Positions 10,771-23,300 of a DNA stretch of 64,000 nucleotides are shown here, piece by piece. Numbering within the stretch: the first letter of the stretch is position 1; every line of letters starts with the position of its first letter. The DNA comes from Sequoia sempervirens. Taxonomy: Eukaryota; Streptophyta; Pinopsida; Cupressales; Cupressaceae. A model generated the notes under the pieces. The model had not been told where the DNA came from. It searched no databases and saw nothing but the letters and a program-made list of their open reading frames with translations. Location of the stretch: contig VDFB02344152.1 of NCBI GenBank assembly GCA_007258455.2, forward strand, positions 124,001 to 188,000, in the 5' to 3' direction. The translations under genes and the position numbers were made by a program.

Positions 10771-12537
10771 CCCTTAATCATAAAGATTAACTTAAAAATA
10801 ATATAAAGATTAAGGGTAGCTTTGTAAGTATTTGATTTTAGATTTTATAAAGATTAACTTGAAATCATATGAGCTTGTATATAGAAAAATATAACATCAA
10901 CATAACACATGTATTTTCAATTTGTTAATAAAAAATAATACAAATTAATGCACTTGTAATAATAGTTAAATAATTATGAAAATAATTATTATAAATTTAG
11001 TTGCAATAACACACTTTTTTATTTAACACATTCTAATAAACAATAATGCTTATGTTTAGTAAGTATCTAATTTTAGTTTTTATAAAGATTAACTTAAAAT
11101 CATACTAGACTATATAACAAAACATAACATCAACATCAACCATAGAATTGCTTTTCATGTTCTCAATTTCACTTATTGGTGTAAAATGGAATTGTTGTTT
11201 TGGTATAAAGCTATCCTCCTCCAAACACAACTCAACTATTGAATTACTTTCTAATAAAATTTCGCATTCATTCTTTAAATGGTTAAAATTCCTTTGTGTG
11301 GTTTTGAGTCTCCCTTTTGAGATGATAAACACTTTCCTAGTTTCTATGGGATCATAAAACTATTCTACAATTGTATTAAAACACATTACTCTAATTTCAC
11401 CACCATCTAAGTCAATCAAGTCAAAATTGGAAAAAAATTCCATCTCCTTTTGCATTGTTAAAATGACGAAGTTGACCCTTTGTAGTGACTCTCGCCTTTA
11501 TTGACCATCTATTTTGGTATGGATACAGTGCTGCAATAAGAATGGTTCTTGTAGGAGGTTCATTTTTTCCAAAAATTGGGTGATCATATGGATTGTTGGT
11601 AGGATTCATGCTTGAGTCATCATAATATAGGAAGTATCATTCAATAGAATTAGAGCATGCCCACAAAAATGGAAGAGAATAAAGTTTGCATAATTTTAAA
11701 CAATTTAACCATTTCTATAAGAGAAAAAAAACATTAAAATAATAAAAAGTACACGACAAAAGAAAAGTATTGCAATTATACAGTATTTAGAATAGTGGAA
11801 CAGTTGTACAACTCATGTGTTATTTTAAAGAGAACCTTATATCCAAAGGTATGCAAAGAGATTTAATACATAATTTAACACAATTTATTTACTTCTTGAT
11901 CAAATAGATAGCTAATATATGGTAGTAGAAATTATTTATTTAGACTTAAAATATGATGTCTAAATGATACAAAATTCATATTTGATGACCTACAACAATA
12001 TTATTTATTTACACATTATCCAAGTACACCTAAAAAGATTCAAAAATACGAGAGGAATCACCTTCCTCATATTATTCATCATAATACATTTCTTTCAAGA
12101 AGCTACAAAATGCAAACACCTTTTCAAAAGTAGCATGAAGTTTTTTAGCAGTTTCTTTCATTGATATGATACCCCAAAAATTGATATTTCATGCATATGT
12201 GCTTTTTAATTCAAGTTTCTTGACAATTTTTCACAATCATTTGAAAGAGATCTTTGTAGACTTTCAATATGGATTTTGCTAAATTCATTTGGACTTGGTT
12301 CAGAGTCGTTGCTCTCTTATACTTTAAACTCAATCGTTTCACTAAGATCTATCAGAGGATGACCTGAAAAACACAATAACATTATTAGCACTAATATTTT
12401 TCTTCTAGTTGTCAAAAGCCAACATCTATTTTCAAAAAAAATTGCTCACCTATTTTGTTAGTAAGGTAGAGACAAGAAAAATAAAACAAAAAACTACTCA
12501 CTGCTCCAACAAAACATAGACCTTTTTTTTTTTTTTT
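10771..12537. other. AT-rich DNA with no gene seen
   Basis: About 1.8 kb of AT-rich sequence with only short open frames on both strands (for example 11105-11357 and 11421-11609) and no recognisable motif. TTTTTATAAAGATTAACTT-type phrases recur at about 10840-10870 and 11080-11100, suggesting old local duplication. Confidence 0.5.
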
Positions 12538-12672
12538 ATGATGATTAATATAGGTTACAACAACCTCTTTTAATAGAGATCTTCATGAATTTGAAGATAA
12601 CTTCTTTTGATGATTAATGTAGGTTATTACAACAACCTCTTTTAATAGAGGTCTTCATGAATTCAAAAGATA
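12538..12672 (+). repeat. Two-copy tandem duplication, ~68 bp unit
   Basis: The segment from TGATGATTAATATAGGTTA to TCTTCATGAATT occurs twice in a row (about 12540-12600 and 12609-12665), with small differences and one short insertion in the second copy. Confidence 0.8.
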
Positions 12673-12907
12673 AGACATCTAAAGAAAGTTGTGAATAAAA
12701 CAACTTTAAAAATGTTTTTAAAACAAAGCAAAAAATTAAAAACTAAGCTAATCTAATTTCCTTTTAATTTTAAAACTTATTTATCCATTACCTATTGTCG
12801 TAATTTTATGTATCTATAAAATCAAATTTTTCTATTCTTTTTTTTAGTATAATTATAAAATAAAATTATACTTAAAAGATACATTAAAAAAAATCATAAT
12901 ACAAATG

Positions 12908-13430
12908 AATTAAATAAAATCAAAACTCTAATCCTAACTCTAATTGAATGCTATTTTAAATTGTAACCATTTTAAAATAATATTTAAGTTTTAATGAAAA
13001 TATTTAAAAAATCTAAAAAGGAGAATCTCAAACAAAAGATAAGAAGATAAGATTCAAGAGTGGACATGGAATAATGACTGCATTTTAGATAAGAAGATAA
13101 GATTTAAGAATGGATATGGATAATTAAATAAAATCAAAATTTTAATCCTAAAATTTTCATCATTTTTCTCTAATCAAAACACTAATCCTAACTCTAATTG
13201 AATGCTATTTTAAATTGTAACCATTTTAAAATAATATTTAAGTTTTATTGAAAATATTTAAAAATTCTAAAAAGCATAATCTTGAACAAAAAATAAGAAG
13301 AAAAGATTTAAGAGTGGATATGGATAATTAAATAAAATAAAAACTCTAATCCTAAAATTTTCATCATTTTTTTTCTAATCAAAACTCTAGTCTTAACCCT
13401 AATTGAATAAATACTTTGAAATTTGTTATA
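12908..13430 (+). repeat. Three-copy degenerate tandem array, units ~100-210 bp
   Basis: Three consecutive blocks begin AATTAAATAAAAT and carry CTCTAATCCTAA. The first two also share GAATGCTATTTTAAATTGTA and then AGATAAGAAGA-type phrases. Unit starts are at about 12908, 13121 and 13326; the third is truncated. No coding potential. Confidence 0.75.
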
Positions 13431-13617
13431 ATTATAAGAAATATATTTGTGTTACTACACCCTAAAAATTTATTACATGACACTAAGTATTTAATGTTAA
13501 TTTATTTTTTTAATTAAATTGATTTTAAAATCTAAAAAGGCAACATTACCACTTGACATCAAATTTAACTTTATTAGTTTTTCCTTACAAAGGTTTTTGG
13601 ATGCCATTATTTATTAC

Positions 13618-14324
13618 ACTAGCATACATATATTAAATATTAATATATATAAAATACACTGAGAGTTATCATTATCGAGGCACCTATTGCAATTATAAAC
13701 ATTTAATTACTATAATTAAATTAATTATAATTATTAATATTAAATTTCAGTATTAATAATAATAAAAATGAAATCATTATAAAATTGATTATGATATTAA
13801 AAAACAAGTATTTTAGAGTGGATAACAATATTTTATTGTTTCTTTAAATTTGTATTCAAATTTTTGGAGCATTGAGTGAATGGGTTTTCACATTGTCTAT
13901 GTAAAACAAAGATAGCAAATCCATTTAAAATAGTTTTTAAATCTACTTTAAGTTTTCTTGAAAAGACATCTACATACAATGAATGTAGTTATGCCAATTG
14001 CATGTCATTTGAATGTCAAATTCAAGCTAAAGAGTTTTTCCTTACATTGAATTTTGCTTTTTGGTGGATGCCATTGTAATACACCTCTCAGTGTAATAAT
14101 AATAATCAATAGTGTTAACAAAGTTATAATTATTTTTTAATAATTATACGATAATTTTGTAATATTGTAAAAAATGATTGCATAATTTTGAATTTCTTTC
14201 CACTTAAAATTATAGTTGATTTTTTTAAAATTGAACATTCAAATTATAAAATTTATCCATGACAATGATAATCATAACTTTTAGTGTATTTTATATATAT
14301 TAATATTTAATATATGTATGTAGT
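13618..14324. mobile_element. MITE-like element with ~60 bp terminal inverted repeats
   Basis: The left end (13618 onward, ACTAGCATACATATATTAAA...) is the reverse complement of the right end (about 14264-14324) over roughly 60 bases, with one single-base indel and a few substitutions. The ~707 bp span has no transposase. It is non-autonomous by size. No clear target site duplication is visible at the edges, so the superfamily is not assigned. The interior contains a coding-like but unrecognised stretch (13876-14079). Confidence 0.7.
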
Positions 14325-14544
14325 AAATATATATTTTTCAAATAATAATATTGATAATAACAAATCAATAAATTACAAATGAATATTTTATTTTTCAATA
14401 TGTTTCATTTTATTTTTGACTTTTTAAATTTGGTGTTACTTGTAATTTTTAATATAAATTTAGAATTCTACTTTTAACAATTTTAATATACTTTATTTTA
14501 TTTTTATTTTATTTTTTAAGTTTAATTTATCTAATAATATTATT

Positions 14545-16580
14545 TATTTATTTTTTATAATATAAGTCGCATTTAGAGGGTGTGCTACCCTTAACACGAG
14601 GGGCCACAAGGGCCAAAGCTCAACAACATAATATCTAGAACATAGACAATAGAAAAGCAACAAAAAGATAGCCCACCTGACAACAAACCACACACCACCC
14701 ATCATCCCCAATCCAATTGTTGTTGGATTCAACCTCGCTAGCCTTCTTGTTGACCACCTCTTTCAGCATTGCAAACAAAGTAACATCAAAGTGGTGGATG
14801 ATTTTGTGAACCAAGTTAGCCTTATGAACTTTCTTTCCAGTTTAGCAACTCGAGCAACAAGGTTGTTGGGGTCTTCGTCTTTGGCAGCTTCCACCATAGT
14901 AGTCTCCACCTAAGTGGATATTGATTGGAGGAATCCATTGTGAATTCCTCCTGGATCATCTTATTTAACTAAGGGAAAAGACTTGGGTCTTCAACATGCT
15001 CTTTGGTCTCCTTAACAGTACATCCTGCTTGCTCTCCTCCCAGTCATCATCCTGGTCCCAACTAGTGGAAATATCCTCAACCTGCACGCCCTTTTTATGT
15101 TGTGCTAATCTATTGGACCTAGGCACACTTGTTTGTTCATCCCTAGTGTCAATACTTGCAGCCACCACTATATCCCCTTGATAATCTCAGTTAGTAGAGT
15201 CTTCATCTTCTTCATCCCCCGAGGGTTCCTCCACATGGCAAGTGGTGTCCTTCTTTCCCCTTTACAGTTTTGTCTTGGCTTTGGTGAGCAATTTACCATC
15301 CTTCTTAATGGGTGTATTTTTTAACTCATAGAGCCCTTCAACAACTTTGGAATGAGCTAGCCCCATCCCACCTTTCTTCTTTTTGGCATGGGGTTTAAGC
15401 TTGGAACCCTTGGGATGGCTAGCCACGGGAGGGTTCTTTCTTTTAGGGTTGACAAAAATATCCAGTGAGGGTTTGGCAGGGGACTACTCAGTTGTCACAT
15501 GTTCCTCAATTTGAATGATAGAGATGGACCTAGGTGGGTAGAAGGATAGGTTGAAGTGGTAGAGATGGAGAATGAAACCTTGACGCAAGGGTAACAAGAA
15601 GGGTTTGTTAGGATTCCTAGCCACAAGTTCCATAATTTCCCTAACTAAACTTTCCAAAGATGAAAGCAAGAAGAAGGAGAAGGTAATAAGAATTATGTGG
15701 CAAAGATGGTTTAGCAACGAAAAGTGATAGAAGTAGAAAACTTTAAACCTTCCTTCAAGAGTAATGTACTTCATTAAAACCAAACACACCTAGTCCCAAG
15801 GTGTCAAAAGCTTGCTCCTCTCAAACCCTACATGCAACTTGGTCGGCTTTTCATTTTCATAGAAAAATGTTTGCATGCTCTCATTATCCTACACCTTTGT
15901 ATGCTTTTTGAGTTTTTTGACCTGAGCATGACAACCTTGTAGCCTTAGTGATGACCTCCTCATTGATTTTAAAAATGATATGCCACCCACACTGACCCTC
16001 CTATCACACCATGAGCTTGTGAACTTCAGAGAGCTTCTTATCATTCCCTTTGAGGCACTCCATTAAAGGAGCAATACCTCCTTCGACACAAATATGCCAG
16101 ACCAAAGTGTCTCAGTGGAATTCTTTGCATGATCTTGGTTTAGTTCCAACCCAGTCTCCTCCCATTTTCACCCTCATATTGTATCTATTCACCAAATGAA
16201 ATAAAGTTAGGATTTTTTTAAAATGCAAACAGTTAGTGTACACAAAATATTTATCACCTTCATCATAAATTTTTTTGAAACTCTTTCCTAATTAAGGCAT
16301 TAAGATTTTCACACATACCAATAGGAATTTTTGATATGCATAGGGTTACAAGGCCATTGTAAATATTTATTAAGTACATCGGGGCATAAATAAATGTCAT
16401 CATTACATTTATCTGCTCATTATTAATTAAAGGTTTGATAGAGATTTTGGTCATTGACACATTCCTTATAACAAGTTTCAAATCATGAGCTTTGTACCAA
16501 TGATAATACAACACATGAAGCTCATGGGGAAACCGACTAGGTAACACAAGAAAACCCAACCAAAACCCAAACACCTATCC
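14545..16580 (-). pseudogene. Decayed retroelement ORF of unknown family ending in a LINE-like 3' tail
   Basis: The minus strand from about 16574 down to 14640 stays coding-like with several stops and shifts. In order it has LFHLVNRYNMRVKMGGDWVG (near 16180), VWHICVEGGIAPLMECLKGN (near 16080), HIIFKINEEVITKATRL (near 15965), LTPWD-stop-VCLVLMKYITLEGRFKV (about 15810-15745), a basic KKKKGG segment (about 15375), then an acidic tail with SGDEEDED (about 15210) and STSWDQDDDWEESKQDVLLR (about 15080-15020). It ends near 14640, followed by GGGTAGCACACCC, AAATGCGACTTA and an A-rich tail at 14545. Unlike the LINE ORF1 at 1-1330 it lacks DUF4283 and the zinc knuckle. I do not know the protein family. 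The LINE-type tail suggests spread by LINE machinery. Confidence 0.55.
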
Positions 16581-16664
16581 ATACCCATCCCAATAATTAC
16601 AAGATATCCACATCATTATGAGACCTGTGGTGACAAGAAAAGTGTACCATTCCACAATGGAGAT

Positions 16665-17185
16665 ATTATACCTCATCATCAATAGTAGTTTTCTTTTTTT
16701 CAAGGATTATTCCTTGGATATACATAGGAAGAGCCATCATACTTCTCCAACACTTGGAAACAACCCAAGAAGATCCCAAGTTGGCCAAAGAGTCAACCAC
16801 TTTATTGCTCTCATGGAAGGTGTGAGTTAATTTCTTTCTTTCTAGCTTACTAAGTAAGAATTTTATGTCAAGATATCATTGATACTCCACCATTGGCAAT
16901 AATTGTGATTAATGGAGTCAATCACAACTTGAGAGTCTCCTTCAACATGTAGGCTTTTTATTCCCAAACTAACAACAATTTTAACTCCACCGAGGAACAC
17001 TCTTACCTCAGTGACCTCATAGAGGATTGTATCTTGATACCACAAACAAAACCAGCCACCAAATTACCATTTGAATCTCTAATAATGCCCCCCATGCTAG
17101 CCACACCAGGATTACCTTTCGCCGCACCATCAAAGTTAAATTTATACAAACCATTGTCAAGAGGTTTCCAAATCGTTTAAGCCTA
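16665..17185 (-). pseudogene. LINE ORF2 C-terminus: RNase H (RVT_3-type) domain, 5'-truncated
   Basis: The minus strand encodes the RNase H that ends some plant LINE ORF2 proteins. The segment LYKFNFDGAAKGNPGVASMG (about 17140-17080) holds the first catalytic Asp in FDGA. It is followed by GIIRDSNGNLVAGF, then after a frameshift by SLGIKSLHVEGDSQVVIDSI (about 16965-16905), with the GDS Asp. A C-terminal helix THTFHESNKVVDSLANLGSS follows (about 16820-16760). The domain degrades cleanly into an untranslated region near 16668. No RT is attached upstream: AT-rich DNA begins at about 17200, consistent with LINE 5' truncation. Confidence 0.8.
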
Positions 17186-17189
17186 GCCA

Positions 17190-17640
17190 GAGCTTTAGAT
17201 TTTTTATTTGTTAATATTGAGTTTATATTAATATTGTTTGTAATATATTAGTTATTTTTTTAGGTACATATTTTATTAATATTTCAATTATAATAAATTA
17301 CAAAAAAAAATTACCTTTTTATTTAATAATTTATTAACTTAATAAGTTTCTTATTTGTTATTAATTTTTAAAAATTATTATGTATTAATATTTAGATTTT
17401 GATATATTTTGACTTTCCATTTAGTTTATTTTATTCTAGTTTGAAATTTATTTTTATTGTCTTTTTATGAAATTACAAATAATAATTAAAAATTATTAGA
17501 ATTAATTTAATTTATAATTATTTATCTTATTAAAAATTTAAATATTATAGCATAATTCTATTTTAAATTTTTGTTATAATTTATATAATAAAATGAATTT
17601 CAAACTTAAAATATAAATTAAAATTTAGAGTGGAGAGAGA
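17190..17640. other. Very AT-rich spacer with no gene seen
   Basis: About 450 bp of low-complexity TTTATTAAT-type sequence. No motif, repeat unit or ORF stands out. Confidence 0.6.
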
Positions 17641-18232
17641 AGAACAGGGTGCTTCCCACTCATTGTGCCTTATCTTCCAAATATGGTATTTTGGTTCAGC
17701 AAATGGATTTTGAAAGCTCTCCTATTATTTTCAATGCTTGTCAAAAAGTGTGTCATGTTGCTTCTACTTGTTTGGCCAAAAAGGAACAATAGTTCATCTG
17801 AAGGAAAAATGAAAATTTCCCTTCTATTATTGAGCAATCTTATTCTTCTTGCATGGAGGAGCTGAGGGAGGATTGTAAGGGAAAATTTTCTATTGATTTT
17901 TTCACTTTTACTAAAGATACGAGGCTACATGATGGTTCAAAAGGTGTCTTTATGGATTGTCCTTGTAATAAGAAAAAGAGATTGGGAGATAAGGATCTTG
18001 GGTCAAAGGTTAACCAACAATCTTTTGATCATTTCTTTAAACCGCCTTGAGTGTTTGTTGTCAAGTTATTGGTCCTTTATTTCTAATTTTTGGTTTTTGT
18101 GTTGTAGTGTTTGTTGTTTCTAATTGGTAGTTCTTTTTCAGTCTATGTTTTTGGCTTGTTCTACTCTAATGTAATGCTTTGTTCCAAATCATGGCCCTTC
18201 CCTGCTTATCTAATAAAAAACAATCAAGGATA
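17641..18232 (+). mobile_element. LINE-derived fragment with zinc-knuckle relic and 3' tail
   Basis: A plus-strand coding trace (about 17660-18050) includes ACQKVCHVASTC, a degenerate CX2-4C...H...C knuckle, two stops, then a charged stretch CMEELREDCKGKFSIDFFTF and a basic CNKKKRLGDKDLG before a stop at 18048-18050. A ~150 bp untranslated region ends in TTATCTAATAAAAAACAATC at 18206-18225. This end matches the minus-strand LINE 3' ends at 10573 and 14545. A knuckle protein directly followed by the LINE 3' end, with no ORF2 between, implies a large internal deletion or a non-autonomous derivative. Confidence 0.6.
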
Positions 18233-18329
18233 GCACATCCTTAGGGAGTTATTCTCAGGGTAGCATGCCATTTGATTAAGGATATGATAACTCACCTTTA
18301 AAACCTCTTTAGTGTATCCATTGCACACT

Positions 18330-18840
18330 TAGGAGGAAAATAGATAGAGGGAGAAAGAGAAAATAAAGAGAGAGAAATGACGAAATAGAGAGGGATACAA
18401 AGAGATATAAGGGATAAAAAAAGAGATAGAGATACAAAAATATAGGTATAGGTGTAAAGGCATAAATATGGAGAGACAAAGAGATAGAGATAATAAGAGA
18501 GAGAGGAAAAGAGAGAAGAGGAGATAGATAGATAGATATAGTCACATAAAGAGGTCTAGATATAAAGATAAAGAGAAATAGGAGACAAATATATAAATAG
18601 AGGTAGAGAGACCAAGAGGGAAAGGGGGAGAGAGGGGGAGATAAATAGGGATAGAAAAGAATAGTAAGGGGAAAAATATAGGGAGACAAAAATAGATAGA
18701 GACAAGAAATGAGTGAAAGATATATAGAAGAAGAGAGAAGGGAAGACAAATATAGAGAGAAATAGGGGAGAGAGAGGAAGAGAGAGATTGAGATATAATA
18801 AAATATATAAAGATAGATAGGGAGACAAAGATATAAATAG
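18330..18840 (+). repeat. Polypurine tract, degenerate (GAGATA)n
   Basis: About 510 bp on the plus strand made almost only of A and G with scattered T (GAGAGA, GATAGATA, GGGAGAGA). Open frames across it on the minus strand translate to Ser/Leu/Tyr/Phe/Ile/Pro-only peptides and are rejected as genes. Confidence 0.9.
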
Positions 18841-19767
18841 ATCTCTATCTTTCTCTTCCCATTTATCTCTATTTATATCTTCCCATATGTACCTCTCCTA
18901 GCCTCTCTCAATATATCTCCCTCTCTCTCTCCCTCTCTATATCTATCTCAATATCTCTCTCACTCAGACACACACACTCCTTATTTCTTATCTCCATCTA
19001 TATATCTCTTTCACTCTCTCACACACACAAACTCATTGTTTCTCCCTCACTATCTCTATCTCTATCTCTATCTCTATCTCTATCTCTCTATCTCTCGCTC
19101 TCTCTTTATTAATTATCTCTATCACCTCCTTTATCTCACTCTTTTTCCCTCTATTTATATCTTCCCATCTCTCCCTCTCCCTCTCTATTTATATCTCATT
19201 ATCTCTATCTCTCTCTTATTTATTCCATCTCTCCTACTCTGTGTTTATATATATGTATATCCCTCTCTACCTCTCTTTATATATCATTTCCTATATCTAA
19301 ATTATATTTCTCTTTCCATATCCCCCTCTTTCATTGTCTCCATATTTCTATCTCTATCTCTCCCTCTCCCTCTTCCTTACTCCTTCCATCTCTCCCCTTA
19401 TATATTTATCTCTCTATTTTTGTCTTTGTATCTCTCTCACCCTCTCCATCTTTCCCAAGTTATATTTATCTCTCTATCTCTCCTTTATATCCTTATCCCT
19501 ACCTCTCTCCCTCTCTCTATCACTTCTTTCAATATCTCTCTACTTCTCTCTCCTATCTCTATTTATCTCCCTCACCTTCTATATGTTTATACATATCTAT
19601 CTCCCTCTCTATCTCTCTTATACGTACACACACTCCTTGTTTCTCCCTCCCTATCTCTAGCTCTATCTATATTTATATCTCGTCATATTTAAATTATTAC
19701 ATATATCCCTCTATCTATCTCATTATCTATCCATCTCTCTCTACCCCTATATCTTTCCCTCTCTCTA
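18841..19767 (+). repeat. Polypyrimidine tract, degenerate (TCTCTA)n; continues at 25700-25866
   Basis: Immediately after the polypurine tract the strand bias flips to C/T for ~930 bp (TCTATCTCTATCTC near 19054-19090). The tract stops exactly where the TIR element begins (19768) and resumes after it at 25700 (TCTACCCCTCTC). The open frame at 19036-19692 is simple-repeat translation, not a gene. Confidence 0.9.
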
Positions 19768-20399
19768 GGGTGATCCCACAATACTGGTTTACAATTTTTG
19801 GCCAAATTAGACATTGAACTGATTTTTTTTAACTAAATATTCACTTTTAGACACATATAACAGAAAAACCATGAGGAATTGAAGATGATGCAAACTAGTG
19901 ATTTGTGAAAATTTTTTTGTAGATTATAAATATATTTTTTTCAAAAAAATTGGAATCAAATTGCACTTCTTTTTCCATCTCCTTTGAAAACTAGTTTTTT
20001 CTAGTAAACACCATTTTTAAGGAGTGACGCTCACTATATAACACAACTTTTTTTCCATGAAGGATAAAATTCTATTTTTTTAGAATTTAGATTTTTAACT
20101 ACAATATATAGTGATTCCAATTGGTTTCATTGTGTTTTATTGAATATTTTTTCCTTAATCAAGTTTTGAAGTCAAACCAATTACAATTCAGACATAGGTG
20201 GACCATATAACATAACTTTTTTTTGTATGTATCGAAATTCAATTTCATTTTTTTTGTTGGATCAAGGACTTTAATATCTGGTGCACTCATATTTTTCAAT
20301 TTTTTTTTTTTTGATAATCTTCTATTTTTCCACATGTGTAGAATAGAGAGTTTATTTTTGGTGAAAAACCTACATTCACAAAAAATAAAAAATAAATAT

Positions 20400-23300
20400 A
20401 ATAATTAAATTAAATTTATTTAAAATTGTACTTTTGTCATGCCTAAAAAAAATGCCAAGAAAACCTACCAATTTTTTTTTTGCAACAAATTAATTAACAT
20501 GGAAGCTATAGCTCTAATAGCCAAAACAATCTCAAATGGTTTGTTCAGTAACCCTATCACCGTTACTCTTAATATTTATGAGAAAGTGATTGTTGATATT
20601 AATGTTCCTTTAAACTCGAAGGATGTGATCTATTACATTTGTTTAATCTATTTGAATCCATATCCATAATATAATAAATAATCAACTTCATTACACATAT
20701 ATATTCCATTTCCTTTACGAGGTAATTTAAAATTATTATAAATATAATAATTTAAAATTATTATTATCATAATAATCTAAAATTATTATAATAATATTGA
20801 TTACCTTTTTTTCAACTAATTAAATAATTTCCTATATATATATTTTTATATATATTATTTCTACTTTAAAGGAAAACCCAAAAACCAAAAAGAATATTTA
20901 CTTTTTTCTTAATAAAAAGTATGGTAAAAATACTAAACATTTACCTCTATACAAACCTTTACTATATTTGTAATTAGTATGAGTGGGGATATATTCTCTT
21001 ATTCTTTTGAGGGATTATTTCAAACGTAAAGATTAGATTGAAGACTTTTCAAAGTTGAAATAAATAGAGTAGACGTGGAGCACCATAAACGGAAATTTCT
21101 CCACGCCTCATCCATTACAGTAGACCTGCCACATGAAAATTTCCTTCGTGGTTTTGTGGTTTTGTTTTATTTAAAATTGGTGAATACCATTTGCATAAGG
21201 GCGAGACAAAGTTACCCCAGAGATAAGGATCGGTTGACAACTGGCATTTCAGGTAATGACTAGGGTGGTACATAATTAATAGAATGACTGGATTTTAATA
21301 TCCCTTATTATCATTGAGTGTGACATTTATCGTTATGCTCATTAACCTTCCACCTCCAGCAACTAGCTCTATTTAACTCTTTCATTTCAAAACCAGCAAC
21401 TAGCTCTATTTAACTCTTTCATTTCAAAACAAATTCAGTTTGGGAAATTAGCACAAGCTCCATCTAAGGGACAAGCAGACGCGTGATGGCTGCTACAACA
21501 TCACTAGCCATTTTTTTTTAAATTAAAAGAAAATTATTTAAATGCTTTTAATCTTGCCTCCCGATGCCATGAATAAATGTCTTAAGCTAATAATGCTCAC
21601 ACCAGTACAGTTCAACAGCTATGGTATCCATTGAATAAACCATAATTTAATTAAGGAATGCTAGAAAACATCTCGTAACCAAAATATTCCATCTGTATAA
21701 TGCAGCGAGCATATTGAAGGGAATATTTTTTTTTTATAAATACATCCAACTACCCAAATACTTATTAATATGCTTATTTTTTTTAATTAGGTCACTGATT
21801 TTTTCTGGCACACGGTTTCTACTTCTGTCTAGTTTAGACAAAATAGCTATTACTTATTGCTACAAGGTAGATAGCACGGCTTAACATTTAGCTAATATGA
21901 TCACTTCAACGACACCAAACTAGATGTAGTAAGGAATAGGAAATGCAGTGAATACAACTAGGGGAATAAATACTTCTGACTGGAATGGCATTAAATAGAA
22001 TGGGTGACTATTACATCTAGCTGGCTAAATAATAATTATCCTGCAATTTGATTAGGAATATAAATATATGGATTGGCATGCATTTGATAGATATTGTCGA
22101 TTAATACATAAGCTACAGTTTGAACAAGAAAATTTGGTTGCGTAATTAGTCAGACATTTGCATATAAAATTGATATCTCCAGATTTGATGTTAGTATCTT
22201 CTACTTACCTATTTTCCTTAGAACCCTCCTCTTCACTACCACTATGACCTTTAATTCAATGCTACTGTCATTATAAGAGAGAACACCACAGTTTTATTTT
22301 ATTTTGTTTGACGAGCTTGGTATTAGGTAATCGTCCTTAGTCATGATCTATTTAATACTGATGGGAAAAGTTTGGTGGAAATGTCCTTCCCATCTAACCA
22401 CCGTCCACCTTGATTTACACGCTACTGCCTTCCTGGACATCCAACGACTGACACATTTACAATCAGATTGTGATAAAGACCAAAATTAAATTCGTTGTTG
22501 AATATTTGTCCCAAACTGACAAAAGATTTATGTGCCATCAATAATCAACGACTTTCATTCTCTGGCACCCTAATCACGTCTTAGATTCAATAGCTCTACT
22601 ATGGTTGAAATGACTATAATGAGCCATACCTCTTGTACGGACTGCTCATGCTCTTCTAATTGCTTATCTTACACGTTAAGAAGTTACACCTACAATTTTA
22701 ATAAGGATTTGATTGAGGGAAGAAGACTTAGGCGAGAGAAGAGTTGTATACACAGCCGGTGGAAAGAAGAACCCAGTTGCACTGAGATACCATTTGTATT
22801 CATCTATTTCGTGCTTACTCCTCTCCATAGAACACTGCCTTTTCTTTTTGGAAGGAACTTATACCATATTTATTTTGTGATGTTGCTCCAGATTTAGATT
22901 CTTAGGGGAGGGGTGTTGGGGCTGACCGAGTACAGCTCAAGTTTGGTTTCAGACCATTGCAATAAGCTTTATGGCACACAAGACTTGCGCAAGATACAGT
23001 GAAGGAAGGTGCATCTACTCACCTGGAGGTTACTGTGGTTACGCGTGACAGATTGCGAGGGTCACTTTGACGATTAGAAAAGAGCCAAGATGAAGCGCTA
23101 CAGAGTAGGTGAAAATTAAGAGTGAAAACATGTTGTACCTTACATGTGGTAACATTAATAAATAGAGATAAGTTATTAACATGAGCCATAGAGATTTCAA
23201 GAATACAATTCACTAAATGGGATGAATCCCTTCCTCTTCTTATTTGTGTGAGTATATATCTTAGAGAAGAAAATATTCAGGGGCAAGCAGAGAGCAACTA

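Noticed and set aside
18309..18828. Open frames of 90-146 codons on the minus strand rich in Ser, Leu, Tyr, Phe, Ile and Pro
   Set aside because: They are translations of the degenerate GAGATA purine tract; no complexity and no start context.
19036..19692. 218-codon plus-strand open frame, the longest in that area
   Set aside because: Simple-repeat translation of the TCTCTA tract; stays open because the repeat rarely makes stops.
22601..22897. 98-codon plus-strand frame inside the 5.9 kb TIR element
   Set aside because: No family motif and no splice or context support; could be captured sequence but cannot be called a gene.
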